A stretch of 64,000 nucleotides of DNA from [Actinomadura] parvosata subsp. kistnae (GTDB lineage Bacteria; Actinomycetota; Actinomycetes; Streptosporangiales; Streptosporangiaceae): NCBI RefSeq assembly GCF_900323885.1, contig NZ_OOHJ01000036.1, forward strand, positions 88,288 through 152,287, written 5' to 3'. This document shows, piece by piece, positions 19,201-30,379 of this stretch. The translations under genes and the position numbers were made by a program. Positions within the stretch are counted from its first letter, which is position 1. Every line of letters begins with the position of its first letter. The notes under the pieces are model-generated. The model saw only the letters and a program-made list of their open reading frames with translations. It was not told where the DNA came from and ran no database searches.

Positions 19201-19619
19201 TGGGCGGCGCCGGAGTTGTTGATGTCGAAGAAGTCGCCGTTGACGGCCGCGACCGCGCGCGAGCGCTTCGCGGGCCCGGACAGCGGCTCGGTCTTGGACA
19301 CCTCGCCGGAGAAGACGTAGTCGGCCTTCGCGCTGCCGAGGTCGGCGGTCATGGCGTCCGCGCGCAGCCAGCCGAGCGCGTCGTAGGTGTCGAACGAGGT
19401 CAGCGAGATGCCCGGCGCCACCGGCCGGGTCTTCTTGGCCGTCTCCAGCCGCTGCGGCACGGCGGCGGTCGGGGCGAGCAGCGTGGAGGCGGCCGGGTAG
19501 GACGACGCCGTCTCCAGCGCGTCCTCTGCGGGAGGGGCGGGATCGGCCTGCGCGGGCGCGCTGAGGGCCATGGGGCCTAACACGAGCGCGGCGGCGGCCA
19601 GCAATCGGAGGGTCTGCAC
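16221..19619 (-). CDS. Secreted phosphodiester glycosidase / metallophosphatase fusion protein
   Basis: A 1132-residue exported protein. The GTG start at 19619 is followed by a signal peptide (TLRLLAAAALVLGPMAL...APAQA); an upstream TTG at 19631 is also possible. Domains in order: a NAGPA/DUF2233 phosphodiester glycosidase (about 40-430, with VAAVNGDFF and LNLDGGGSSTM), Ig-like strands (about 460-600), a galactose-binding-like module (about 610-760, VADFEDAASWTF), a calcineurin-type metallophosphatase (about 765-1000, with SDAQF, NGDLVDE, VPGNHE, LFHVPP and GAHVGTFHAEH) and a C-terminal Ig-like domain. The first metal motif is D-x-Q rather than D-x-H. Likely role: uncapping and dephosphorylating glycan or teichoic-acid phosphodiesters outside the cell. 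A PHO-box-like site lies upstream. Confidence 0.88.
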   Translation of the reverse strand: MQTLRLLAAAALVLGPMALSAPAQADPAPPAEDALETASSYPAASTLLAPTAAVPQRLETAKKTRPVAPGISLTSFDTYDALGWLRADAMTADLGSAKADYVFSGEVSKTEPLSGPAKRSRAVAAVNGDFFDINNSGAAQGIGVQNGTLIQSPVSGHENAVAIDGDGLGRVLKMYFEGTATPAGGAPVKLTQFNQIVQRDGVGLFTPLWGSYTRARAVEGATSVAEVVLVNGVVSEVRGSAGTGPIPAGTTILLGRDAGAAALSALKPGDKVDVAYQPKPSEGGPVKAAVGGNQLLVKDGVVQNSTDTAAHPRTAVGFSADGRKMYLLTVDGRQADSRGVTLNELAAMMVDLGAANALNLDGGGSSTMLAREPGSADVQVENSPSDGGERHVPNGLALYAPEGSGKLKGFWLETASDPARAPGVGPVVGGRPDRVFPGLTRRLTAAGYDETYGPAAGTPSWRANPAVHGVIRDGRFHALVPGTTTVTASRGQAKGTIELTVLQPLARLGATADRLGMAGEGGTATFGVVGYDRNGNSAPIEPGDLTLDYDKSLFEVTAAEHGSFTVKAKRATGSGLITAKVGTISTAVPVTVGFESKPVADFEDAASWTFAAARATGSLSAAPGQSGGGLKLSYDFTTSTATRAAYASPPQQIVVEGQPQAFGLWINSTGKGEWPSLEFYDALGQSQILRGPYMTWTGWKYVEFTVPPGVNYPLKLRRFYVAETKADVKYTNEILIDGLVAKVPPSVSAPAAPKVADPVVRNEVAGMPWRFAVMSDAQFVARDPDSDIVRNARRTLREIKAARPDFLVINGDLVDEASPEDFALAKKILDEELGGTVKYHYVPGNHEVMGGKIDNFRAVFGDTYQTFDHKGTRFITLDTSRLTLRGGGYEQVARLRSLLDDAAENGSIGSVAVLFHVPPRDPTPGKGSQLGDRKEAALVEGWLADFQRTTGKGAAFIGAHVGTFHAEHVDAVPYVINGNSGKNPATAPDDGGFTGWSLWGVDPVTRAEAEHVKRNWFADAPDWIGTQVRPHVDDLTLTAPATVAVGTPAPVTASVKQGTRTVPAAYPVSATWSGSPNLHVGPRKTAKPWHVAVLDPESGTLTALRPGQVTVAVTVSGVTERAQVALTAKAAA

Positions 19620-19639
19620 GACCGAACTCAATCGCCCAT

Positions 19640-19680
19640 GGATATAACTTTCAAGACTTAAGGGTGAACTAAAAGATAAT
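19640..19680. promoter_or_regulatory. Divergent promoter region with a PHO-box-like element
   Basis: This AT-rich patch lies between the divergent glycosidase/phosphatase and P450 genes. On the minus strand GTTCACCC (19669-19662) matches the core unit of streptomycete PhoP boxes, and TTCACC is followed 15 bases later by TTATAT, so the box would overlap the -35 element of the phosphatase gene. On the plus strand GATAAT (19675-19680) is a good -10 for the P450 gene. Only one clear PHO unit is visible; a second would be needed for a canonical box. Confidence 0.4.
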
Positions 19681-19724
19681 TTCAGATCTTGTCCGCCTCC
19701 CGCCTCGCGTCCCACGATGGGGAC

Positions 19725-20888
19725 GTGGATCGAGAGGCGCTCTACCGCGACCCGTATCCCGTCTACGCCCGGGCCCGCGCGGCTCCCGGCCTGACTTTCT
19801 CCGACGAGCTGGACGCCTGGCTGGTCGCCCGGTACGCCGACGTGCGCGAGGTGCTGAGCAGGCCCGGCGACTTCTCCTCCCAGGGCGCCCTGCGCCCCGA
19901 CGTGCTGCCGGGCCCGCGCGCGTTCGCGGAGCTGGCCGGCGCGCCCGGCGGGGCGCCGGTGGTGCTGAGCACCGACGGCGAAGCGCACACCCGCTACCGC
20001 AAGCCGTTGACCAGGGGCCTGTCCCCCGCCCGGGTGGCGGCGGCGCTCCCCTTCGTCCGCACCACGGCGGCCGGCCTGCTCGCCTCGTTCGCCCGGGCGG
20101 GACAGGCCGAGTGGATGGCCGCCTACGCCAGGCCCCTGCCCGCCGCCGTCATCGGCCACCTGCTCGGCCTCGACCCGGCCGACGTGCCCGGCGCCGTGCG
20201 GGCCGGGCACCGCGCCGAGGAGCTGCTGTTCACCCCCATGCCCGAGGACGAGCAGGTCGCCGCCGCCCGCGAGGTGGCCGCCCTGCGGCACCTGCTGGAC
20301 CGCCACGCCCGCGCCTCACTGGCCAGGGACAACCTCGCCGGCGACCTGGCCCGCGCCCTCACCGACCCGAACGAGGTCGTCTCGAACACCGAGAACCTGC
20401 TGCTCGCCGGCCACCTCACCACGACGGCGCTGCTCGGCACCGTCGTGCACCACCTGCTGCGCGACCGCCGCCAGTGGGAGCTGCTGCGCGCGCGGCCCGA
20501 CCTGGTGCCGGCCGCGATCGAGGAGGCGGCCAGGTACGAGGCGCCGGTGCAGGGCTTCCGCCGCACGGTCACCCGGCCGCTGACCCTGTCGGGCACGAAG
20601 CTGGCCGCGGGCGAGACGGTGTTCGTCTCGTTCGGCTCGGCGGGGCGGGACGCGACGGTGTTCGACCGGCCGGACACGTTCGACATCACGCGGGAGCCGG
20701 TGCGGCACCTGTCGTTCGGGCACGGGGTGCACGGCTGCCCGGGCGCGCTGCTGGCCCGCGAGCAGCTCAGGATCACGCTGGAGCTGCTCGTGCGCGAGCT
20801 GCCCGGCCTGCGCCTGGCCGGCGAGGACGTCACCATGGCGGCCACGCTCATCCACCGCGCCCCCGAGCGGCTCCACCTCGTGTGGTGA
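19725..20888 (+). CDS. Cytochrome P450
   Basis: A soluble bacterial class I P450 (387 aa) that would hydroxylate or otherwise oxidise an organic substrate using electrons from ferredoxin. The I-helix oxygen-activation motif is AGHLTTT, the ExxR pair lies in IEEAARYEAP, and the haem-binding loop is FGHGVHGCPG with the thiolate Cys near residue 337. GTG 19725 gives the typical start MDREALYRDPYPVY; the frame remains open to a TTG at 19689. No ferredoxin gene is adjacent. The 3' end is only 6 bp from the convergent membrane hydrolase gene. The substrate is unknown. Confidence 0.92.
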   Translation: MDREALYRDPYPVYARARAAPGLTFSDELDAWLVARYADVREVLSRPGDFSSQGALRPDVLPGPRAFAELAGAPGGAPVVLSTDGEAHTRYRKPLTRGLSPARVAAALPFVRTTAAGLLASFARAGQAEWMAAYARPLPAAVIGHLLGLDPADVPGAVRAGHRAEELLFTPMPEDEQVAAAREVAALRHLLDRHARASLARDNLAGDLARALTDPNEVVSNTENLLLAGHLTTTALLGTVVHHLLRDRRQWELLRARPDLVPAAIEEAARYEAPVQGFRRTVTRPLTLSGTKLAAGETVFVSFGSAGRDATVFDRPDTFDITREPVRHLSFGHGVHGCPGALLAREQLRITLELLVRELPGLRLAGEDVTMAATLIHRAPERLHLVW

Positions 20889-20894
20889 ACCCGC

Positions 20895-23197
20895 TCAGGC
20901 GGCGGGTTTGACCGAGACGAGCCCGGCCAGCGCCGTGTCATAGGACGGTTCGAGCCAGTAGCCGGAGTGCCATCGCGTCTCCGGCAGCGGCTCGCCCGGC
21001 CCCGGCCGCGCCGGATCCCAGCAGAACCGGTCGACCGCGTCGCGCTCCCCGCCCGCCAGCGGATCGACCCGCCGGAAGACGGGCCCGCCGATCGGGTCGC
21101 TCAGCCGGTACAGGTTGCACCAGCTCACCCGCTCCCGTACGGCGGACAGCCCGGCGTCGCCGAAGTAGGCGGGGAAGAACGGCGCGTACAGGCGGCGCAG
21201 CGGCGAGCCGTGAGTGAGCAGCCGCACCCGGGCCCGCAGCACGTCGCCGAGCTGCGGCACCAGGGCGGCCACGAGCACGCTGCCCTGGCTGTGCCCGGAC
21301 AGCACGACCTGGTCGCGATCGGTGGGGGCGAGCACGCCGACGCGGGCCATGAGCTCGGGGACGACCCTCTCGGTGTAGCAGGGCGGCGACAAGGGGTGGA
21401 CGGCGCGCGGCCAGAACGTGCAGATGTCCCACAGGATGCCGACCGTCCTGCGCAGCCGCGTGTCACTGTACGTGCGCCGCCCGACCGCCACCAGCGCCAC
21501 CACGACCGCCACCATGGCCCAGCTCCCGGCGGTGGCGAGCAGCCCGGCCGGCCCGCCGTCGGGCGTGAACAGCCCCAGCCAGTAGCCGGCGCTCGCGGCG
21601 GCGGACCCGGCGACCCCGATGCCGGTCAGCACGCCCAGCACGAGCCCGGCGCGGTCGGTCAGCCCGGCCAGCGCCCACGTGCGCGCGACCACCCGGGCGT
21701 CGTCGCGTTCGAGATAGTACGGCTTGAGCTCCGGCGCCAGCCGCCGCGCCTGCGCCCGCGCGATCAGCCACAGCGCGACCGCCACGAGCACGAGCCCGGC
21801 CAGGAGCAGCGGCACGAGCCCGGCCGTCCACCAGACGGGCTCGTCGAGGAACAGCTTGCCGCCGACCGGCCCCGGCGCGGACGGGCCGGCGGGCACGCCG
21901 AAGAACCCGGCGGTCCAGAACAGCAGGCCGAGCGCCATCACGTTGGCGCTGCCCGCCGCCACCATCAGCACCACCCAAGCGGCCAGCCCGCCCAGCGCCC
22001 GCCGCTCCCGCGGCCGCTCCATGCGGGCCAGCACGAACGTGGTGACCAGGGTGAACGCGCCCAGCCCGACGGTGACCGCGTATTGGAACGCTCCAATGCC
22101 GATGCCGGGCAGCCACCAGGCGCGTGTGCCGTCCGTACGGGCGGGCATCCCCGCCAGGGCCGCGCCGATCGTGGCGAGGAACGCCAGCGGCGCGGCCACC
22201 CGCAGCACGTGGCAGGCGGCCGTCAGCCACCCGGGCGTGCGCTGTCCGGTGTGCGGGTCGAGCCTGCGGGCGATCCCCGGGAGGGTGGCCAGCACGGCGG
22301 CGGCGAGCATCACGCCCGCGTCGGCCACGGTCAGCGCGAGCCCGGTGGCCGTGCCGGCGAACGGCGCCGCGACGGCCGCGGCGATGGAGGCGATCGAGAA
22401 GGCGACGTGCACGACCCGCAGCCGCCACACGGGCGCGGCCCCGTGCCACATCCTCGACCGCGCCAGCAGGGCCGGGCCGCGCGCCCCGGCTTCGGCGGCG
22501 CCGCATCGGCTCCCGGCGCCGCCGCGCCGCCCGCCCCGGCCCCCGGCGGTGTCGTGCCGTGCGCGCCGGTCGCGGGTGGCGCCGCGCGCTCGTCGCGCAG
22601 CCAGGTGCGCCGGGCCAGCCCCCACAGCAGCACCACGACCAGCAGCGGCACCAGCGCGGTGACGGCCAGCCGTCTGGACGGCTCGTCGCCCCACAGCTCG
22701 CCCAGCCAGCGCACCCACCACGGCGCCGTGTCGTAGGTGCAGGCCCGGCCGGCCGCGGTGCACTGCCAGCCGACGAGATCGACGGCGGCCCGGGTGACGG
22801 CCCCGACGAGCGTGCCGGTGAGCAGCAGCCCGAACAGCCGCTGCGCCGCCTCGGTCACGTGCCGCAGCCGCACGCCGCGCGCGGGCCTGGGCAGCATGAA
22901 GTAGGACAGGTTCGCCAGCGAGAACGGCAGCAGGAGCAGCCACAGCGCGATGGCCCGGCCGCCGGAGGTGAGGTTGCCCCACGCGTACGCCTCGCGCCGC
23001 CGCACGCCGGGCACGTCGGCGTGCGGGCCGGACGGCGGCCCGCCCGCCCACCAGCGCCGGTAGAACCCGGTGGTGCCGTCGCCCGCGACGAGCCGGGGGT
23101 GCGGATGGTCGAGCGTGCCGGCCGGGGGCGTGCCGGAGACGCCGTGCACGCGCAGCTCGGTCACGCCCCCGCGGGTCTCGTCCAGGAATCCGTCCAC
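20895..23197 (-). CDS. Multi-span membrane protein with an alpha/beta-hydrolase domain, split by an apparent frameshift
   Basis: The N-terminal segment (VTELRVHGVSGTPP, then hydrophobic spans such as IALWLLLLPFSLANL) is in one frame. The rest, with about eight further membrane spans and a C-terminal hydrolase domain, is in another. The hydrolase nucleophile motif is LSGHSQGSVL. The join lies near 22490-22500 in a run of GCC/CCG codons, and the frame relation fits one lost base. GTG 23197 gives a plausible start; TTG 23218 is also in frame. I recognise the N-terminal 'RVHGVSGTPP' as a feature of a conserved actinobacterial family, but no function is known to me; a membrane lipase or esterase is possible. 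Confidence 0.7.
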
Positions 23198-23256
23198 GTC
23201 ACCAGGATCCTGCGTCAACCCCGATTACGCAAAGTGACTGTTCGATTACCTCCAGC

Positions 23257-24111
23257 TCAGGACTTCGTCGCGCCGGCCGTGAGCCCGGTGATCAGGTGCC
23301 GCTGCACCAGCAGGAACACCACGCCCGCCGGGATGGCGATGAGCACCGCAGAAGCCGTCATCAGCCCCCAGTCGGACCAGTGCTGGCCGATGAACTGCTG
23401 CAGCCCCACCCCGAGCGTGCGCTTGTCCTCCTGCGACATGAACACGGTGGCGTAGCCGACCTCGCCCCAGGCGGTCATGAAGCAGTAGAACGCGGTCACC
23501 GCGATGCCCGGCCGCGACAGCGGCAGCACCACCCGCCAGAACGTGCCGAACGGCGTCAGCCCGTCGACCATCCCGGCCTGGTCGATCTCGATGGGCACGG
23601 TGTCGAAGTAGCTCTTCATCATCCACGCGCAGAACGGCACCGCGATCGTCATGTACGCGATCATCAGGCCCGGGATCTGGTTCAGCAGCCCGAGCCCGGC
23701 CATCAGGTTGTACAGCGGCACGATGAGGATGGCCACCGGGAACATCTGCGTGATCAGCAGCAGCCACATCACCGACCGGTGGCCGGGGAAGCGGAACCGG
23801 CTGACCGCGTACCCGGTGGTGGCCGCGAGGAACACGCCCAGCACCATGGTCAGCCCGGCCGTCAGCACGCTGTTGAGCAGCCAGCGCGGGAACTCGGTCT
23901 GCGTCAGCACCCGCGTGTAGTTGTCCAGCGAGGGGTGGTCGAACAGGCGCAGCTCGGCCGACAGCCAGCCGTCGCGCGGCTTGAGCGAGGTCAGCACCAG
24001 CCACACGACCGGGAACAGGGACACGGCCACGGCCAGCAGCAGCCCCGCGTGCAGGCCGGCGGAGGCCAGCGGGCCGCGCTCGCCGCGCCGCCGCGTTCGC
24101 GCGCTCACCAC
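23257..24111 (-). CDS. malG: Sugar ABC transporter permease (MalG family)
   Basis: A 284-residue inner-membrane permease with six predicted spans. The coupling loop EIDQAGMVDGLTPFGTFWRVVLPLSRPG is the EAA motif of CUT1 sugar permeases. GTG 24111 overlaps the TGA of the partner permease gene (GTGGTGA), which implies translational coupling. It closes the operon that runs binding protein, MalF, MalG; as in most actinomycete maltose-type operons, no ATPase gene is present, so a shared MsiK-like ATPase is presumably used. The maltose/maltodextrin assignment rests on the neighbouring pullulanase. Confidence 0.88.
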   Translation of the reverse strand: MVSARTRRRGERGPLASAGLHAGLLLAVAVSLFPVVWLVLTSLKPRDGWLSAELRLFDHPSLDNYTRVLTQTEFPRWLLNSVLTAGLTMVLGVFLAATTGYAVSRFRFPGHRSVMWLLLITQMFPVAILIVPLYNLMAGLGLLNQIPGLMIAYMTIAVPFCAWMMKSYFDTVPIEIDQAGMVDGLTPFGTFWRVVLPLSRPGIAVTAFYCFMTAWGEVGYATVFMSQEDKRTLGVGLQQFIGQHWSDWGLMTASAVLIAIPAGVVFLLVQRHLITGLTAGATKS

Positions 24112-25079
24112 GGGCCTCCTTCACCGCGGAGGGTACGCCGGTAGCCGACGGCCAGCACCACCAGCATGGCCAGGATGATCACACCCCAGGCCGCCGACCC
24201 GGAGTAGTCGCGGATCCCGGTGAACGCCTCGCGGAAGGCATAGGTGACCAGGATCTCCGTCTCGCTGCCCGGGCCGCCCCGCGTGACCAGGAAGATGATC
24301 GGGAACATGTTGAACGTCCAGATCGTGCCGAGCAGCACGACCGTGCTCGACACCTGGCTCAACCCCGGCAGCGTGATCGCCCTGAACCGCTGCCAGGCGC
24401 TCGCGCCGTCCACCTCGGCCGCCTCGTACAGCTCGGCCGGGATCGACTGCAGCCCGCCGAGCAGGGCGACCATCATGAACGGCACGCCGATCCACACGTT
24501 CACCGCGATGACCGCGATCTTCGCCGTGGTGGGGTCGTCCAGCCAGCCGACGCCGCCCAGCCCGGCCAGCTTGAGGAAGCCGTTGATCACGCCGTAGTCG
24601 CTGTTGTAGAGGTAGCGCCAGATGAAGGCGGCCACGAACGCGGGCACCGCCCACGGCAGGATCAGCAGCACCCGGTAGACCGAGCGGAAGCGCAGGCGGC
24701 GGTTGAGCATCACGGCCAGGCCCAGGCCGATGCCGTAGTGCAGGGCGACGCAGACCACCGTCCAGATGACCGTCCACAGCAGCTTGTCCCAGAACAGGCC
24801 GCTGGTCAGGATCCGCGCGTAGTTCTCCAGGCCGACGAACTCGTAGGTGGAGGGGATGACGTTCACGCCGATGGTGCGGCCGATGTTGGCCTCGGTGGCG
24901 TCCGTCAGCGACAGGTAGACGCCGCGCGCCAGCGGCCAGCCGATCAGCACCAGCATCACCACGAGCACGGGCGCCACCATCGCCCAGGCGTACCAGTGGG
25001 CGCCGGCCGAGCGCCGCCGCGCGCGGCGGCCGCGGGTGACCTCACCCGTGGCCGCCGCCTTACGGGTCGAGACCGTCAC
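24105..25079 (-). CDS. malF: Sugar ABC transporter permease (MalF family)
   Basis: A 324-residue CUT1 permease. A basic N-terminal tail (RRARRRSAG) precedes the first span WAMVAPVLVVMLVLIGWP. The EAA coupling loop is ELYEAAEVDGASAWQRFRAITLPGL. It starts with GTG 3 bp after the stop of the binding-protein gene and overlaps malG at its end. It would form the membrane channel with MalG. Confidence 0.88.
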   Translation of the reverse strand: MTVSTRKAAATGEVTRGRRARRRSAGAHWYAWAMVAPVLVVMLVLIGWPLARGVYLSLTDATEANIGRTIGVNVIPSTYEFVGLENYARILTSGLFWDKLLWTVIWTVVCVALHYGIGLGLAVMLNRRLRFRSVYRVLLILPWAVPAFVAAFIWRYLYNSDYGVINGFLKLAGLGGVGWLDDPTTAKIAVIAVNVWIGVPFMMVALLGGLQSIPAELYEAAEVDGASAWQRFRAITLPGLSQVSSTVVLLGTIWTFNMFPIIFLVTRGGPGSETEILVTYAFREAFTGIRDYSGSAAWGVIILAMLVVLAVGYRRTLRGEGGPW

Positions 25080-25082
25080 CGG

Positions 25083-26369
25083 TCAGCTCCAGTCCTTCAT
25101 GATCCCGCGATACTGCTCGTCGACGCCTTTGAGCATGTCCGCGGGGCCCGACTTGCCGCCGACCAGCGCCTGGTAGCCCTCCAGCAGCGGCTGGAAGAGC
25201 TGGCCGCCCTCGGGGATCCAGGGGCGCGGCACCGCCGTGTCCATGATCGGCTTGAACACCGCGACGTCCGGGTTGCCCTGCACGTCCGGATCGGCGTAGG
25301 CGGAGGTGCGGGTGGGCAGCAGGCTGATCTCCTTGGCGATCTTCGCCTGCGCCTCGGTGGTGGTCATGAAGCGCACGAACTCGTACGCGGCCGGGATGTT
25401 CTTGGAGCCGGCGTAGATGGCCAGGTTCCAGCCGCCGGTGGGTGCCGCCGCCTTGACCGAGCCCGCCGGGACCGGCGCGATGCCCAGGTTCTTCTTGTCC
25501 TTGAACTCCTTGCCCTGGTAGATCTCCGACAGCGCCCACGGCCCGTTGTAGATCATGGCCGCCTTGCCCTCCTTGAGCGCGGTCATGGCGTTGGCGTAGC
25601 TCTCGGTGGTGGCGGGCTTGGGCGCGGCGCCCGAGCTGATCAGGTCGGCCACGGTCTCCATGGCCTTCACGTTCGCCGGGGAGTTGACCACGATCTTCTT
25701 GTTGGCCACGTCGAGCAGGTCGCCGCCCTCGCCGTACATGAAGGGCAGCAGGAAGTAGGAGTCGACGTTCAGCGCCAGGCCCGCGGCGCCGGTCTTGGCC
25801 TTGACGTCGAGCGCGGTCTGCTTCAGCTCGGCGATCGTCCTGGGCGGCTCCTCGTGCCCGGCCTCCTTCAGCAGGCGCTTGTTGTAGATCAGCGCGAGCG
25901 TGTCGGTGACCTGCGGCACCGCGTACGTCTTGCCGTTGAACTTGGTGCTGCTCAGCGGCCCCGGCAGGAAGTCGTCAGGCTTGTCGACGGCGCGGGTGCC
26001 GTCGAGCGGCTGCAGGTAGCCCAGCGACGCGAACTGTGACGTCCACGCCACCTCCGACCGGATCACGTCGGGGGCGCCGCTGCCGGCCTGGGCGGCCGTC
26101 TGGAACTGGTTCTGCGCCTGGTCCGAGGGCACGTTCACATAGTTGACCTTGACCTGCGGGTACTTCGCCTGGAACTCCTTGATCAACGCCTGGAACGTCG
26201 GCCCCTCGCTGTCGGGACGCGTCGTGTCCCACCACGTCACCTCGCCGCTCACCTTCGACGGGTCGGAGACCTGCGTGGGGGGCGCGGCGGTCCCACCCCC
26301 GCCGCCGCCACAGGCGGAGACCGCCAGGACGCACGCCACGGCCGCCGCGAACGGTAAGAATCGTCGCAT
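25083..26369 (-). CDS. malE: Sugar-binding lipoprotein of an ABC transporter (MalE family)
   Basis: A 428-residue extracytoplasmic solute-binding protein. The signal peptide MRRFLPFAAAVACVLAVSAC ends in a lipobox (VSAC), followed by a Gly-rich linker. SBP_bac_1 features follow: GEVTWWDTTRP, PDVIRSEVAWTSQFAS, GKTYAVPQVTDTLALIYNK and KAAMIYNGPWAL. GGAGAAGGAC sits directly before the ATG. First gene of the malE-malF-malG operon. The region upstream holds operator-like sequences shared with the divergent pullulanase gene, consistent with maltodextrin control. Confidence 0.9.
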   Translation of the reverse strand: MRRFLPFAAAVACVLAVSACGGGGGGTAAPPTQVSDPSKVSGEVTWWDTTRPDSEGPTFQALIKEFQAKYPQVKVNYVNVPSDQAQNQFQTAAQAGSGAPDVIRSEVAWTSQFASLGYLQPLDGTRAVDKPDDFLPGPLSSTKFNGKTYAVPQVTDTLALIYNKRLLKEAGHEEPPRTIAELKQTALDVKAKTGAAGLALNVDSYFLLPFMYGEGGDLLDVANKKIVVNSPANVKAMETVADLISSGAAPKPATTESYANAMTALKEGKAAMIYNGPWALSEIYQGKEFKDKKNLGIAPVPAGSVKAAAPTGGWNLAIYAGSKNIPAAYEFVRFMTTTEAQAKIAKEISLLPTRTSAYADPDVQGNPDVAVFKPIMDTAVPRPWIPEGGQLFQPLLEGYQALVGGKSGPADMLKGVDEQYRGIMKDWS

Positions 26370-26449
26370 GTCCTTCTCCTCACAGCTCGGTCGGAGGTCG
26401 GAGTAAGCCGGAGGTTACGCCGACGTGACGCCCATCTCCAGATGGCGGC

Positions 26450-26641
26450 GAAAGGTTTCCGCAAGTTGTTACATTTGATCCTTCCCCGCCGAAATCCCCG
26501 CGCTTGTCGGCGTTTGCGCTGCTCACGGCTCCGCACGCGAGGCCGCGCCCCATTGTGAACGCTGGACGCCCGCACGTCAGCTGCCCCGCCCGCCAGGATG
26601 CGGTTTACCCGCTTTCGGAAATTTCCTGAAGGCTTGCAAAG
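26450..26641. promoter_or_regulatory. Divergent malE/pulA control region with operator-like elements
   Basis: The 321 bp between malE and the chosen pulA start contain no other gene. Two elements stand out: gaaaggtttccgcaag (from 26450, malE side) and a pulA-side stretch at 26611-26641 that has the perfect palindrome ggaaatttcc (26617-26626) followed by cttgcaaag. Both resemble parts of the MalR/LacI-type operators of streptomycetes (gcaag/cttgc half-sites with ttc spacers). This is a visual match only. Confidence 0.35.
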
Positions 26642-26690
26642 ATCGGCCGGGTACGGCCGCCGCGCATCACCGGGCGCCGGGGCGGGAACC

Positions 26691-29417
<2,727 letters not shown>

Positions 29418-29528
29418 GGGGAACCCTCATCAAGAACACCCCGCATCACTGGCATTAGGCCGCACTCCGGCGCAAACTGGATGAACGGCGCTGGAACGAC
29501 GGCGATCGCGTGGAGCAGTGGAGCACCC

Positions 29529-30200
29529 GTGGACAATCACCTTGATCACATGCCGGTCCTTTCCCGCGGCAGGCATCGCAACCCGAAGCGCGGTGCCTGT
29601 TTCATGGAGCTGGCCTCCTACCTGGCCGGCGAGCGCTGGAGCGACCATCCGGCCTGCACCCACCCGCTGCTGGCCGCCCTGGCCCGCCTGGTCAACGACA
29701 ACACCAGCGACGAGAGCCGGGCCAAGCTCGTGCGGCTCGTGCCCTCCATCATCGGCCTGGCCAGCGACGACCTGCGCGTGGACGCGCAGATCGCGCTCCG
29801 CTGCGCCACCACCGCCCTGCCGGTCGCGGCCGCCGAACGCCAGCTCGCCCTGGCCGTGTCGGTGCTGGCGGCCGAGGAGATGCTGGCCCGCCTCGACGGC
29901 GCCCCGTCGGGCCGCCTCAGCGAGCGCAGCCGCCGCGCACTGGAAGAGGTGCCGCACGCCGCCGACCAGGCCAGACGCTTCAGCCGCGCGGCCCGCATCA
30001 CCGAGAAGGGCTTCCGCCGCTACGCCGCCCCCAACGCGGTGCAGCTGGCGGTGGTGGGGATCGTGCAGGCGTGCATCCCCGACCCCGACGCGTTGCTGCG
30101 GGAGCTCCTGGAAGAGACGATCAACGAGTGCTCGGCCCTGATCCGCGGCGACCAGCCCACCGAGACACCCGTCACGATCACCACCCCGATCCACGCCTGA
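29529..30200 (+). CDS. Conserved hypothetical protein (223 aa)
   Basis: I do not recognise the family. After a short basic N-terminus (RGRHRNPKRG) the protein is mostly helical and rich in Ala and Leu (MELASYLAGERWSDHP, LLAALARLVNDNTSDESR, APNAVQLAVVGIVQACIP). No signal peptide, membrane span or metal motif is evident. GTG 29529 is preferred because GGAG lies 5 bases upstream; the frame is open to an ATG at 29481. It follows pulA by about 110 bp and may be transcribed separately. Confidence 0.7.
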   Translation: MDNHLDHMPVLSRGRHRNPKRGACFMELASYLAGERWSDHPACTHPLLAALARLVNDNTSDESRAKLVRLVPSIIGLASDDLRVDAQIALRCATTALPVAAAERQLALAVSVLAAEEMLARLDGAPSGRLSERSRRALEEVPHAADQARRFSRAARITEKGFRRYAAPNAVQLAVVGIVQACIPDPDALLRELLEETINECSALIRGDQPTETPVTITTPIHA

Positions 30201-30379
30201 CCACGTCGCGCGTGTCGCTGTGGCGCCGCCGGACCCGGCGCCGCAGCGACGACGTCATTCCGGGACCGGCCCATCACAGCACGTGAATCCTTGCAGCTCA
30301 GGCAAGCCTTTCCTTCGTTGCGAACCTTCGTTCGATATGCCACCTTTTGAACGAGAGATCCGTAATTGTGGAGGGTTTG

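Noticed and set aside
13992..19580. A 1862-codon open frame on the plus strand across the amidohydrolase and glycosidase genes
   Set aside because: It is antisense to three well-supported genes, is rich in Arg, Gly and Pro, and has no family motif. High GC leaves antisense frames open.
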